From the NCBI GenBank assembly GCA_964023275.1, contig OZ029917.1:23786005-23850004 (forward strand): DNA of 64,000 bases. The letters run 5' to 3'. The notes beneath the pieces are model-generated. The model saw only the letters and a program-made list of their open reading frames with translations. It did no database searches and was not told the origin of the DNA. Source of the DNA: Norana najaformis. Taxonomy: Eukaryota > Annelida > Clitellata > Crassiclitellata > Hormogastridae. Of this stretch, positions 25,122 to 36,330 are shown piece by piece. Made by a program: the position numbers and the translations under genes. Within the stretch, counting starts at the first letter, position 1. Each line of letters opens with the position of its first letter.

Positions 25122-25202
25122 AGTCGTCCATCGGAGAGACACAGAAGGAAGTCTGATCTCACTCTTTTGATTGATAACAGTTCTGGCGACGAGCATCCAT
25201 AG
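25122..25202 (+). CDS. Exon 5: C-terminal cytoplasmic tail of the Ser/Thr-rich protein
   Basis: A textbook acceptor (TTTTCTTGTCTGTTTTG then TCGGCAG) precedes an 81-bp open stretch that reads in phase with exon 4: SRPSERHRRKSDLTLLIDNS, then SGDEHP and a stop. The basic first half continues the stop-transfer charge. The second half has an acidic NSSGDE cluster that fits a casein kinase 2 type site, and a dileucine-like DLTLLI that fits endocytic sorting motifs. With it, the full CDS (1114+75+38+117+81 bp) is 1425 bp, an exact multiple of three. Confidence 0.55.
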   Translation, partial: SRPSERHRRKSDLTLLIDNSSGDEHP

Positions 25203-27835
25203 TCCTTAATCCATAATCCACATTCATAGGCACCTCTGATCCCCTTATTGCGCTCCACCCCACTTGCAAGATCTTCTAAATGGCAAAGCGGCCGAGGCGT
25301 GCAGGTGCTTGTGACGTCAATGTATATATACACAAACGATCTCTTGAGAATATATTAGAGGCTCCGTGCATATAACACCGTCTGTACATATTCGCACCCA
25401 TTGTCGCCAGATGGCTGCTTACGTCAGAAGTGATGATGATGCGTGATGGTGAAGCCACCCAATGATGATGACAAAAGTACCAAATAACGAGTCCGGGCAT
25501 CATTAATATGGAATTTTTTTAAAGAATCATAAATTATGTATCTTTTATGACTTTAGTCATATGCATGAAAGTGAAGAATATTTTCATGGCAGTTCTGTTC
25601 GTTTAAAGATTATTTTGTAATAATACTTACCTATATTTGTTGCAAATATGAGTTGGCATTGGGAAGGCAAGGGCAGGCAGAACAGACGAACTCGATCTAA
25701 TGATTTCATCATCTCATCGAGGAAAGTTTTAATGGAGTACAGTGGGACTTCATCCTAAGCCAGCGAAATGAACGAAGCACAGTGAAAGTGTGGAAACACG
25801 TTAACATCTGATGTTATTTTGCAGTTTTCTGATTCTGAACAGGGCTACAGGATACCATTACAACAAAAGTTTGGATATGTAGTGTTTAAGTGAACATTTT
25901 GTTTGGTTATGCATGGAAATATTTCAGTCAATTATTTTATATTTCTGTCTGCCTGTATGTGTCAGTTTGCATGCATGTAAATATGTATGTATGTGTGTAC
26001 ATATGTATGACATGTATGTATGTGTGTATGAAAGTAATATTGCGCCGCTTAGTCAGCAAATTTTGAGCGAGCTTTGTATAGGAAATTTCCATGAGTCACT
26101 GAGCTATTGATTTGTTTGTGCACGCGCGGATCATGTGTTGGCTGGCGCAAATTGAACACATGGTAGAGGTGGTGTGATTTCTGGCGGCGCCCTTCCTGCA
26201 GGCAGGCTGACGCCAGCAGTGATTTATGCCAACGCGAATTTTTATCACGTAAGCGGTTTTTTTGGAATATTCCACGAATGCACAACAGCAGGAGGCATGT
26301 CTAGGCTAGTCTGCTGACTTGAGGGGAAACAGCCTATATAAAACGATTACTGTTGCATTGTTAAAGAGAGCGCAAAGATTTATAACAGTGCTCTATTGTG
26401 CGCTAAGTTGAAAGTTTGAGTTACAAATGTCGTTGATGGATTCGTGTGTTGAGAGACTGTGACGATTCAAGTATTGTTGTGATTGAACTGTTGATTTAAT
26501 TATAATTACGAAAATCAAAGACTGCGTGTCTTTCACAAGTTAACGCTAAGTTGTGAATCGGGCAAGTTGACGGTGTGAAGCCCGATGGTTAATACATACA
26601 TACATACCTATATATGCATACATATATATATACATGCGAACATACAAAGTATGAATGTATGTATATATACGTAGATATATATACATACATTCGTACATAT
26701 TATGTATGTATGTATATATATAGGTATGTATGTATGTGCATATGTAGGTCTACATATGTACGTATGTATCTGATCATTCGCACAGCGGCTTTTCAGAACT
26801 CCTTATAGTTATCTTATTTATTGTTACTAATTTCTTACATTCTAAACTTTGAAATATTAATATAATTGAATTGATCATTTATTTACTCAGGCCGGAAGTA
26901 ATACTTAAACCAGCAAAGTCAAATATATTTTACACGTCTCACTTTTATACGGACAAACTTCTCCGTTCTCCGTCTACACACTAGATACTTTAGAACACAC
27001 TAGATACTTTAGAACACACTAGATACTTTAGAACACACTAGATACTTTAGAACACACTAGATACTTTAAGCCTAATATGTGTGCGTGAATGATTGAAGAT
27101 CTGACAACAGTCGCAGTTGAGGCAATCCACTGAACGCTGAAATATACAGCAGTCGACACGACCACAAATGAAAGCATGAACCATAGTTCTAAGCACATGT
27201 TGTAAAAAAAGGTCGTCTGGGATATCTTAATTATATTAGATGAAAACAGAGAAATAAGATCTGAGAAAGTAAAGCAATCCATGTTCCAAAGTTGAGCTGA
27301 GTGTCTGTTTTGTCCAATACATTTGGCAGAATATTTTCTCGAAGCCATTAGTAAACAGTAAATTTCATAATGTAGGCCTAGCGCTATTTTCGCACAAAAA
27401 GCATAAAACTGTTAATATCTTGTTCAACCTACAAACTATGCTGCAAAAGGCTGTGATTTACAGATAATTCTTGGGCGCTTGTGTGTTTTCGAGAGGTGCT
27501 ACATGCAGAAAGCGCTAAATAAACGCCTTCGGTTTCCATAGTTTGTTGGCTGCTTGTTTACTTATTATATATACCCATAAAAACTGAGCGCTCTTGGCCA
27601 CGATGGCAGTGCGCAGCAACGAAGACTAACGTCCCTCGATATATTGTATGATGATCTATATGGCTGTGAAATACAGGCCAATATATGTCAAATACAGGCC
27701 ACACATTGTGAGAATTTTCTTTGAGTTGCTCTAGAATAGCGCCATCTAGGGAACTGCGCGTAGCTAAGATGTCAGTGGCACAGGCAAGGACGCGTTACCT
27801 AAGGATGATCAATAACAGCTTTTATTAAATGTAGG
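25203..27835. other. Intergenic stretch with minisatellites, no gene seen
   Basis: Contains degenerate TACA/TGTA repeats at 26590-26770 and a 19-bp unit (ACACTAGATACTTTAGAAC) repeated about five times at 26975-27068. The frames at 27028-27348 and 26049-26285 have no splice or family support. Confidence 0.5.
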
Positions 27836-27839
27836 TCGA

Positions 27840-28012
27840 CGCGTTTTTCTATAGCTTCCGTATGGCCTCGACCTTGCTAATGTTTCAATGATCGGGTGAA
27901 ATCCTTCATCACCGCTGCCCCTTTGAATGGGTGTCACGCCATTTAAGGTCTTTGTGTACGGACCGCGATAGCCTAAGATTCTAATCCTTGAATGAACCAC
28001 GCTCGGTTAGCC
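27840..28012 (-). mobile_element. tRNA-derived SINE, family 1, copy C (5' truncated)
   Basis: On the minus strand it shares the body (GGTCCGTACACAAAGACC, then CACCCGATCATTGAAAC) and tail (GGTCGAGGCCATACGGAAGC) with copies A, B and D but lacks the tRNA-like head. Confidence 0.65.
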
Positions 28013-28094
28013 GAGAATCGATTCCAAAATTACCGAGATCGAAGAGTATAAGCACCGAGATGTGCTGCATATGTTCATGTTAAGGCTGCAGTTA

Positions 28095-28325
28095 GAATTC
28101 TCTGCTCTGACGATAGAATTCTCTGTTCTGACGATAGACTTCTCTGTTCTGACGATAGAATTCTCTGTTCTGACGATAGACTTCTCTGTTCTGACAATAG
28201 AATTCTCTGTTCTGACGATAGAATTCTCTGTTCTGACGATAGAATTCTCTGTTCTGACGATATAATTCTCTGTTCTGACGATATAATTCTCTGTTCTGAC
28301 GATAGAATTCTCTGTTCTGACGATA
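28095..28325 (+). repeat. 21-bp minisatellite with EcoRI sites
   Basis: About eleven copies of a 21-bp unit, GAATTCTCTGTTCTGACGATA, with single-base variants (GACTTC for GAATTC, CAATAG for CGATAG). Because 21 is a multiple of three, each frame repeats a heptapeptide on both strands (EFSVLTI forward, IVRTENS reverse). No start, splice site or homologue indicates that it is translated. Confidence 0.9.
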
Positions 28326-29124
28326 AGCCTGCGCCAGTCAGTGAGGAAACGCTTTGGGATTTGCGCTTTAAACACCCTGCTCCTTCTCTTTCTCCTCCTC
28401 CTCCTCCGTCTGATCGCTAGTTCTCCCTCTTAGCAACCATTTGAGAAGTTCCCGATAGGCGCTATACAATTGCTCACATGCATACATATAATGCATATAC
28501 TTCGAATGCTTTTCAGACAACAGAGTAGGCCTAAGTAAAGCCTTTTAGAAATGACTGTCTTCTTGTGAATCAGTCACACTGTGCTTTTCACAGTGTTCAA
28601 ACCCTGCCAAGTTATCTCTCTTGTATGAAGACTGGACGACTAAATATACATCATGACGTCAAGCTAAACTTTGAAGGCCTGGTTTCTTCCTGGTTATTAT
28701 GCTGTTTCTACCGGTTTTAACTGGTTTCAACAAGGAAAGGAATATAGAATATAGACAGGTTGTTACTTAAGAAATTGCTTCTGCACGACGCAAACCTATG
28801 TAGAAAAGAATAAAACAATTATTTGGATATAAATACTACTCTAGAATAAAAATAAACTGCTGTATACATATAATACATGGCATCAATAATGGCAGCAGCT
28901 TCAATATACAAACTAATGCAAATGAACGTGAAAATGTGTATGATTACAGAAAAATTAATAGGCCTAACTACTTTGATAATTAGGAATCTTTCGATTCATT
29001 TTGGTTTCTAATTCAGCCCCATCTAAACAAAGCGGGTGGTTTACAGCAAAATGACTCAGTATAAGGCTGTTGCATAAAATGCAGAATTAGCCTGGTCTAG
29101 AACGAAATAAAATTTGAGAGTTCA

Positions 29125-29156
29125 AAAAGGGCAAATGCACATTTATTTGCCCTTTT
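29125..29156. repeat. Perfect 12-bp inverted repeat
   Basis: Arms AAAAGGGCAAAT and ATTTGCCCTTTT are separated by 8 bases, forming a strong hairpin. No gene is adjacent. Confidence 0.7.
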
Positions 29157-29698
29157 ACGATGTAACAGGCCTATGTGTAGGTCTATTCGAGAATGGACAC
29201 AAGTGGGAGCTGGATAATCCGACCATGCCTCCGTTTTGACTTTTGAGCACTACGCCACTAATTTGCCCGTAACCCATCCCCACCGAAATTGTTATATATA
29301 GAAACTATTTTAAAAAGCGATATAGGCGGCTAAAATTCGAAAAGTGGACAGCAAATGGGAATAAAACAGAGAAACATAGTTAAAAGTCTTAGGCAATTTT
29401 GGCATCTTGAAACCGGCTCCAAAAGGCAGAAGGTAACGAACTCTACAAAATGGGTATTTTGAAACAAGAAACTGCTGCAATTTGCCATTTTCCCTCTTAC
29501 TTGAAACAACAGCTGTAAGCCAAAATGCTTTTCTGCATAAGCAAATCCCTTGTAGGGTCGCCACTGCATTTCCTCTCTTTCTTCCTCCCTCTCATTTGGC
29601 CTGCCTGTACGATGCACGCTTCAAACCTATAAGTAGCATTTCCTGAACGTAGGTTTAAGCCTCCGACACAAGACAGCAAAACCATATGTATATATATA

Positions 29699-29746
29699 TG
29701 GTACGTTTTATCGCTTATATATATATAAAAGTGATAAAACGTACCA
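29699..29746. repeat. Perfect 14-bp inverted repeat around a TA core
   Basis: Arms TGGTACGTTTTATC (29699-29712) and GATAAAACGTACCA (29733-29746) flank a 20-bp TA-rich loop. It looks like a small palindromic element or a cruciform-forming site. Confidence 0.75.
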
Positions 29747-30889
29747 CTGCAAATATAAATTACATATCATGCTATAGATTTTTGTAGCCGACATTCTAGC
29801 AAGTAAAAATATAAGCAGAATACGCCGATAAAGTGTATGTGCATACTATGGTAGCAAGCATATAATATGATAAATAGGCTGTGATAATTTGGTTTACTGT
29901 GCCGTCATGCATGACCAGTTGAAAGAACTAACTCATCGTCACTCGTACATTTCTTTGTTGGTACGATGGTTTCTCATCTTCATACCAAGGCAGATCGCAC
30001 TGAAACCAAATGTTATATCTAACATACAGCAATCTAATCTAATGACTTCCACAGCGCCGTTATCATAATGAAAGTGAAATTGTGAATAAAATCATCATCC
30101 GTTGGAGAAGCCAGGTCGAATTCCTTTTGTTCAGTGAAACCAAAATTTAGGCTACGGCGTGTAGGCAAGTTGAAAGAAACTCAGTCTTAAGTTCAGACCT
30201 GAATGACTTTACAGAACCGACAGAACGAATCGAACTTTCCTGGGGCGAGGCACAACAAGGTCATAGCGCCCACTGATCGAGTGCAATATTTTGTTGGTAC
30301 GATGGTTGAGCTTGGAACAGAGATAGGTTGGCTGATTTAAATGTAGTACTTAATGGACTGTATGACAGATTTTAAACTGGATTGTTTACTCTATGCACCC
30401 AGCGTAATGAATCCAATAATGATGTAACATGCTGATACTGTATTTAGGTGTCGATATGGTTACGGTAAGAGAGTTTTGAGCCATTTGTAGTTTGTGAAGA
30501 TCTCTCTGTGTGATGCCAATAGGAAATGAGTTACAGTAATAAAATCTGCTGGAAAGCAATGCATTAGCTAGTGGAATTACGACAATTCGAGGCAATAAAG
30601 ATCTGTTCTATGACCATCCCATGTGTGATTTTGAGCTCCGAGCTCCGAGCCTTGATTCTTGGACCTCCTAGAACCTGAAACTGGCCGGTCGGATGACCAA
30701 GACACGCATGGACCCGGACGGTCGAGGCGGATTTTCGGCCGATGAACTTTGTTTGGGCTGCATTCAGCTTGGAGGCGAGCCCAGGACCGTGACGGTTGGC
30801 AGAGAATTGTGGAAACGGCTACGCTATGAAGAGGGGCACGCAATTGATGATGATGATGATGATGATGATAGAGTCACGAGACCCTTCTG

Positions 30890-31571
30890 ATCCAGAACTA
30901 GATTCCCTGATCTGCACAGGCCGCGCCAGTCCATGAGACGGGGTGACGAAACCTTCGGTCGAAATTTGGGGAGTACCGTTGTTTTCTTGTAAAGGATGGG
31001 GATTCTCTTCTGCAGGAGGTGAGTACACCTCCGTCTCATTGTCTTCATCTGATCCGGATAAACTGGAGTCCGTGACCTGAGCCAGGCTACTGAATCTGTG
31101 TAGACTTCGGCAGACATGTTCCACTGCGTCTCATTGCTTATCCACCATAGGCTGCCTCTCTGTCGTGCGGACTGACCTTCTGGATATCGACCTGCTTGTG
31201 GCTTGGTTTTGGTGTGCCATCGGTTGATGCCTTGTGCATTAGACACTGGCGCATTAGAAGTTGCTAATTATTATTATATTATTATCTCTAAATGCATCCA
31301 AGTTTTCGTCGTCTGGGTTCCAGTACAAAAGCAGAGTCGTATCGTTGCGTCGCATTATCTCGTCTGTGTAGCGGGAAACGATGCTGTAGCGGTCAGGATG
31401 TGAATCCATGCAGAGACTGGTCTGATGCCACCCATGTACATCGATTGCTTGCAGGAAATTATCACGATGTCCTCTGAGATAGGTAATCGTCCACTGCTGA
31501 CCCAGATCTCGTGAATGTCCGCATGACAGAACCTCCTTAACAGTTGCCTGGACAGATAGGATGTTTTCCAT
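30890..31571 (-). pseudogene. Broken paralogue of the zinc-finger gene at 42.1 kb
   Basis: The minus-strand frame from 31571 aligns with the N-terminal domain of the 42-kb protein: RYSIVSRYTDEI against RYTILNRYRHEI, then NDTTLLLYWNPDDE against NDTTIILDFYQDDT. A LINE tail at 31133-31287 interrupts it. Homology resumes after the insertion: VEHVCRSLHRFSSL against MEDVSRRLDRFSSI, then the acidic Ser-rich linker (SGSDEDNE against SGSDDDGE). The zinc-finger part is missing; the frame runs into an ATC microsatellite. The start has a similar acceptor-like context (TTCCCTTTCATAAG before ATG) to the intact gene, which argues for DNA-level duplication rather than retrocopying. It cannot make the full protein. 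Confidence 0.75.
31133..31287 (+). mobile_element. Truncated CR1/L2-like LINE tail inserted in the paralogue
   Basis: About 135 bp (CCACCATAGGCTGCCTCTCT and following) match 22495-22632 with only two or so differences, and end in the same ATT-rich tail. It is opposite in orientation to the gene it interrupts. Confidence 0.85.
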
Positions 31572-31574
31572 TCT

Positions 31575-32780
31575 TATGAAAGGGAAGCAAACAATCTGTT
31601 GGGTGGAGTGTTGCTAGCCTAATGAAGTTTTGCCAGATCTCTGCAATATTAGAAGCCATCGACTGACTTGAAACCTTTTAAGATATCCAATACAAAAATC
31701 GCTAGTGCGTGACATATAACATAATTCATTCTGCTCAGGAAATGTATCTTCAGTAATTTAGTGTTGTGTCACAGAGTAGAATAATTACCTCTAATAATAC
31801 TTTATTATTGTAGCATAGCAGGAAAAGTACCTTCTATAACACAGTATATCAACTTATCCACCCATCACATTCTCTAAAAAATCTGCAGTCGCTATGTAGC
31901 TCAATCTCTATATATATATACATATACATATATATATATAGTAGATCTTCCTCTCTGATCAATCTCACTCTTCACCTTGGAAGTTCTTATGACTTTCGCT
32001 ACTAAAATTATTATTTATGTAAAGCCGCTATTTAGTAACAAGGCATCATTTGATGGCGCTAAGTAAGTCAAAAGTGTGTTCAAGGTATTTATTGTATTTG
32101 TCGATTTATATAACGCCTCTTAAAGAACAAAGTACCCAAGTTTCCTACGCAGTGACTACATGTTTCAGGATGAAGCTCGAGCAACATTTCGCCAAACACG
32201 TCGTAAATCAAACCGTAAGGCAAAGCACAGAGCCATAGTTCATATAGATCTATATATATTTATATACATATATATATATATATGCGTAGGTAGCTATAGG
32301 CCTACGCTTACAAAACTGTTAGCCATCGTAGGCTGTTTTCGGTAACGGTTGAAGAAAAATAACAGTCTCATAGTCTAACAGTGCGTGTGGTGGGTCTCCC
32401 CATGTTTCGTGTCACATAAAACTGATACAGGAAGGGCCGAATTAAAGAAAACCTGTTCAAGTCTATAAATAGCATATTTTTCGGATTTGGAAAATGCCTC
32501 GTTGTTGCTGTTTCAAGTGGTTAATCTGACTGCACACGGAAGAACGAAAGATCAGAATATATTTCAACGTTAAGTGTACTAAGTCAATATAAAGGAAACG
32601 ACAAAAAAGCTGAAGGAATGGTTGCGATGTTTCCAAGACCAGGAGCCAGTTTTCCATTTAATTTAAATCCTGTAATCTATATTAAGCACTTTGCCGAACA
32701 ATTTTTATCGTTACATGAGAATGAATAGAGCAGTCTTGCTAAACTTGCTCCACCCTTATCATCTAAGTCGCTGAACCCAT
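31575..32780. other. Intergenic stretch, nothing coding seen
   Basis: Short TA-rich runs at 31905-31942 and 32245-32283. No exon or element is recognised. Confidence 0.45.
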
Positions 32781-32789
32781 CAAACACTG

Positions 32790-33686
32790 TGGCAGAGTGT
32801 GCCTTTGATGTCGTATATATTCAACAAAAAATTGGTTGCTGCACCGGAATTATTTTCCCAGCAGACATATTGTAACAAAGGTAGTTTTGATGACACTCGG
32901 ATATCTGATGATATAATTGTGGAAAATGTTGTGGAAATGTTGAATTTTAAGCATCTTTTTAAACATAGAAACCTTTATGATCGGAATATGACCCCGTTAG
33001 AAACGTTGATGACAATCAGTTAGTGTAATTGGAAAGTGTTTTAGTGGCTTCAAAGGTGGGAGTCAACAGACACTGGTAATAGGAATGGTATTCTAAGAAG
33101 GGAAACTTTATCTGCTCTGCAACATACTGTGAAGACCTTGGTTTTGCTAATCAGATATCTCCTGGAAGGTCTTGACTTTAAAATGTTCTTACAATCAACT
33201 TTCAAAACTGACTACTTAGAACGCAGATTTTTCCCAATACAGGTGACTAGCTAGAGATGGAACTAATTTTCGTATTTCTGTGCATGAAATCATGGAACAA
33301 AAAGAACAAGTTAAATCTTAGCAGTTAATTGCATATGAATTACGCATCACTGATAAAGCACCAATTATGAAATTTGCAAATGAATTTTTGTGTGGAAAAA
33401 GTCAGGTGATGTGAGAGAGTATGATACAAGTGAATTTTAAGCAGTGTCATGTGACTATAATTTAACACACATATCAGATTCTGAAAAGCATATTGTTGTT
33501 TGGAACATTGGTCACAATTTAAAGAGATCTGTGATGTCAGCAGATGCCATGGCACGTTACTATAAAAGTACAGCTTCCCCTTTTTTGGAAACACTAGACA
33601 GACGAGGTCTGACTTGGCCAACGCAAGCGGTGGTTGATGTTGTGGAAAAAGTGTTTTTGTATATTCCAGTGTTTGGTGTCAATTAG
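32790..33686 (+). pseudogene. P-element/THAP9-like transposase relic, C-terminal part
   Basis: Three consecutive open blocks resemble the C-terminal region of P-element-type transposases and THAP9: one with LSALQHTVKTLVLLIRYLLE and FLQSTFKTDYLERRFFPI (about 33105-33240), one with NFRISVHEIMEQKEQVKS (about 33260-33320), and one ending in LDRRGLTWPTQAVVDVV (about 33590-33650). The motif in which a short loop precedes FxTDxLExRF is typical of this family. Stops and frame changes separate the blocks and no THAP zinc finger is visible, so it is a decayed copy. Assignment rests on remembered family patterns, not on a search. Confidence 0.55.
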
Positions 33687-33699
33687 ATATGCAAATCAA

Positions 33700-34610
33700 T
33701 TTCTCAGTGTTATATATGGAGTATTTTGATTGCGCATAACAAAGTTTATGTTCTTCTGTTGTCTTCTTTCTGTGTCTCAATACTGTGTACTAAATTTGAA
33801 GTTTAAAAAAGCATGAAGTTTCAAAATTACACGAGTTTATGTGCGCCAGCCGAAGGACTAAGCCGGTAATGTTAAACAATCAGAATTACGACCTGCCATT
33901 ATTTAGTAGGCAGTGGCCTAGCATGATTGATTATCGCCCAGTGTACCCCAACTTCTTCAGATGCAGATTAAATAGAAGTAGAAAATAATCCTGGACTACA
34001 TAACTCGCAAAATCCTATAGGGTAATAGACCTAGATCGACTTTTGGCATGTACTGCGCTACGCTACCCGTGGGGATATGCAGGTGCCTCCCTTCCACATC
34101 AGGCTTTATTTATTTTCACTGTTCTGGTTCCTGGATGAGGATAGGATTACATTATAGATCCTGATCTCTTAGGGTAATATGGCCTAACCTTACCGTTCCT
34201 TGCCTTGCCTTTACTTTATATGCACATTTATATAGATACATAATGTATACAAGATTGTCTTTTCATTGGAAGCCTATAAAATATGTCACCTTGTATTCAA
34301 GCTAATGTAATTTTTCAAATGACACAGATGTTACTGGCCTGGATTGGGCCGTTCACTCGTGCGACACACCAGTGGTTTTTGTTGGCGCATTAGCATAACT
34401 TATAACCTATGACGCCTATATTGAGAACAAATAAAGCCTGTGGCAAGGTAACATAATATCGAGATATTCGGGTTATGATTCACAGCCTTTAACACCAAGT
34501 TATGTCGGCCAATTATGTGAACATTAAACACAATCCAAAAAGGGACGACCTTGTATGACCCCAATAACATTCGTATGGGCTCGCCTCTGTTCACTTTCAA
34601 GGAACTTATC
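33700..34610. other. Intergenic stretch, nothing recognised
   Basis: No open exon, RNA gene or repeat family could be supported here. Confidence 0.4.
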
Positions 34611-34614
34611 CGCT

Positions 34615-34775
34615 GAGATTATTATTTGTGCATTATTTAAGCGCCAATATCTAATGACTAAGCATAAATCGATGGTGCTGAGCAATAGTAAGTGAAGAAC
34701 ATGGTCAGGAGAGGCTCAAACTCGTACTCTCAGCGTTACAAGCGGAGCGCTCTATCCAATCGGCTACCGTGCGTA
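34615..34775 (-). mobile_element. tRNA-derived SINE, family 2, or decayed tRNA
   Basis: On the minus strand a tRNA-like head reads GCACGGTAGCCGATTGGATA then GAGCG, with an A box (TAGCCGATTGG), a B-box-like GAGTTTGAGCC about 40 bp on, and an ATT-rich end near 34620. The acceptor arms do not pair, so it is not a functional tRNA. The same head (GCACGGTAGCCGATTG) recurs on the plus strand at about 34860. Confidence 0.45.
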
Positions 34776-34795
34776 TATAATACTGTAGAATACTG

Positions 34796-34860
34796 TGGCC
34801 CATGGTAGCCCATTGTGGCCCATGGTAGCCCATTGTGGCCCATGGTACCCCATTGCGGGG
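34796..34860 (+). repeat. 20-bp tandem repeat beside the tRNA-like head
   Basis: About three copies of TGGCCCATGGTAGCCCATTG lie between two inverted copies of the tRNA-like head sequence. Confidence 0.8.
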
Positions 34861-35545
34861 CACGGTAGCCGATTGAATAGATCTGTCACCACGGCTGCCT
34901 GTCTGAATGATCGTCTAGATGTTGTGTGCAAACTTTACAACTCGAGACATAACCAGAAGTGTAGTCACGATCGGTGTACTTCCTCATACACACGTTAAAC
35001 ACTTAACAAATAAGGTAACCTGGGCAGTAGGCGTAAAATTACGGTTTGAAAACAGCTAATGGCTTCGTCTTTGCCACACCCATGGCAGAAACAGGCCATC
35101 GAAGCCACCACCTTAGGCTCCACGCCACATAGATCCAGTTCTGGGTCATTAATGTATTTGTACCGGCAACTAAGACTAGAATGGGTGATCGGGCCTTTCG
35201 GGTTGCTGGTCCGCGCGCCTGAAACAGGCATCCGGCATCCATTCGGGAGTCCAAAAGTGTCAACCTCTTTAAAAAAACAGCTGAAATTGTATTTGATGCA
35301 TAACTCTTAGTTCTTGGGCCGACTTTTGACTTTGTAAAGCACCCTAGAAGTAGCCTGCTACTTACTATGCTATATCAATTGTCGTCATTACATTACATTA
35401 CAATAAATCAACGCTGATGCTCCACCGTCCGGGATCCCACACAAGGCCTTAGCAAAACATGCCGATGCCCACCCCTCCGGGTGTACCAACCTCCCAGTAG
35501 ACAAAGATTTCGCCCTTCCTTTGGGAGTCTGCTAACTAATATGCA

Positions 35546-35613
35546 GTTTGACGACTTTATGTAGTCATCGTCGAGAAACGAAAGACTAAGTTTTCTTTTC
35601 TAGTCGTCAAAAT
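35546..35613. repeat. Inverted TTTGACGACT/AGTCGTCAAA
   Basis: TTTGACGACT near 35547 and AGTCGTCAAA near 35604 are perfect inverted 10-mers. A tighter version, TGACGACcttttTAGTCGTCA-like, occurs at about 39610-39632. They may be ends of related palindromic elements. Confidence 0.5.
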
Positions 35614-36060
35614 TTCTCAAGGAAATTTTTAGTCCTCGCTGCCAGTGGCGCAGATTTTAAGATTTCAAGACGCAGAAATAACTGAAGACCTTTTTCCCAT
35701 CCATCTTTGCAGCCAGTTTCAAATCATCGAAATAACTGTCTTTCAGTCGTCACCTTTCTTGACCGGTCTTTCTGCACATCTGCCTGACTTCTTGCTCTTT
35801 TTGCTTTCGATTTCTCTGCTTTTCGTTTCGTGCATCCTTTTTGTAGATTTTTATGACATATCCATTATAGGTTTTCCATTTGGCTTTGAAAAACACTGAC
35901 AAGAGTGTGGAGTAGCGATGGGACTTATCAAATGACTTTAAGGTTGAGGTATGCAAAGGTATGGCAGCGAGCAAATTTTAGTTGTGATTCACGCAGAAGA
36001 AATGGAATTTTCATTCTGTGTTATGAATATAACAATTTTGTCATTTTGTCTTCATGTTGT

Positions 36061-36330
36061 TCTGAAACAGAGACTCTGGCTACCCAACCCTCAACCCACC
36101 CTGCTTTTCAGAATGATGATTTACCCAAGAGCTCTCAGTCAGATTTTCAGAACAGCGTAGAGACGTTCATTCCTCTCATTCCTGGTGTCATGTTCTGTCC
36201 TGGTCGTCCACTGTCCTTTGCACATCGTCGTCTTCTTTTCTTCTACCATGCAGCAAGGGGGTTGAAACATCATGAGGAAGCAACATGCTTTGCTCTTTCA
36301 GATTTCAAATTGAGTTGGAAATCATCTTGA
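36061..36330 (+). CDS. Possible exon, unrecognised
   Basis: After an acceptor-like CATGTTGTTCTGAAACAG the frame reads ETETLATQPSTHPAFQNDDL and goes on to LSFAHRRLLFFYHAARGL before a stop at 36328. The composition is protein-like rather than low-complexity. No partner exon or family is identified. It could be a relic of a transposon gene. Confidence 0.2.
   Translation, partial: SETETLATQPSTHPAFQNDDLPKSSQSDFQNSVETFIPLIPGVMFCPGRPLSFAHRRLLFFYHAARGLKHHEEATCFALSDFKLSWKSS

Larger units (their letters stand above)
28330..30880. other. Intergenic stretch, little recognisable
   Basis: Apart from the two inverted repeats, a 3'-tail-like motif on the minus strand at 30028-30064 (GGCGCTGTGGAAGTCATTAG) and a GAT microsatellite at 30845-30870, no coding exon or RNA gene is supported. 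Confidence 0.45.

Noticed and set aside
26970..28325. CRISPR-like arrays (19-bp and 21-bp repeats)
   Set aside because: Units are directly tandem without unique spacers, and the DNA is eukaryotic; they are minisatellites.
34700..34775. Functional tRNA gene
   Set aside because: A- and B-box-like motifs exist but the acceptor and T arms do not pair; a SINE head is more likely.
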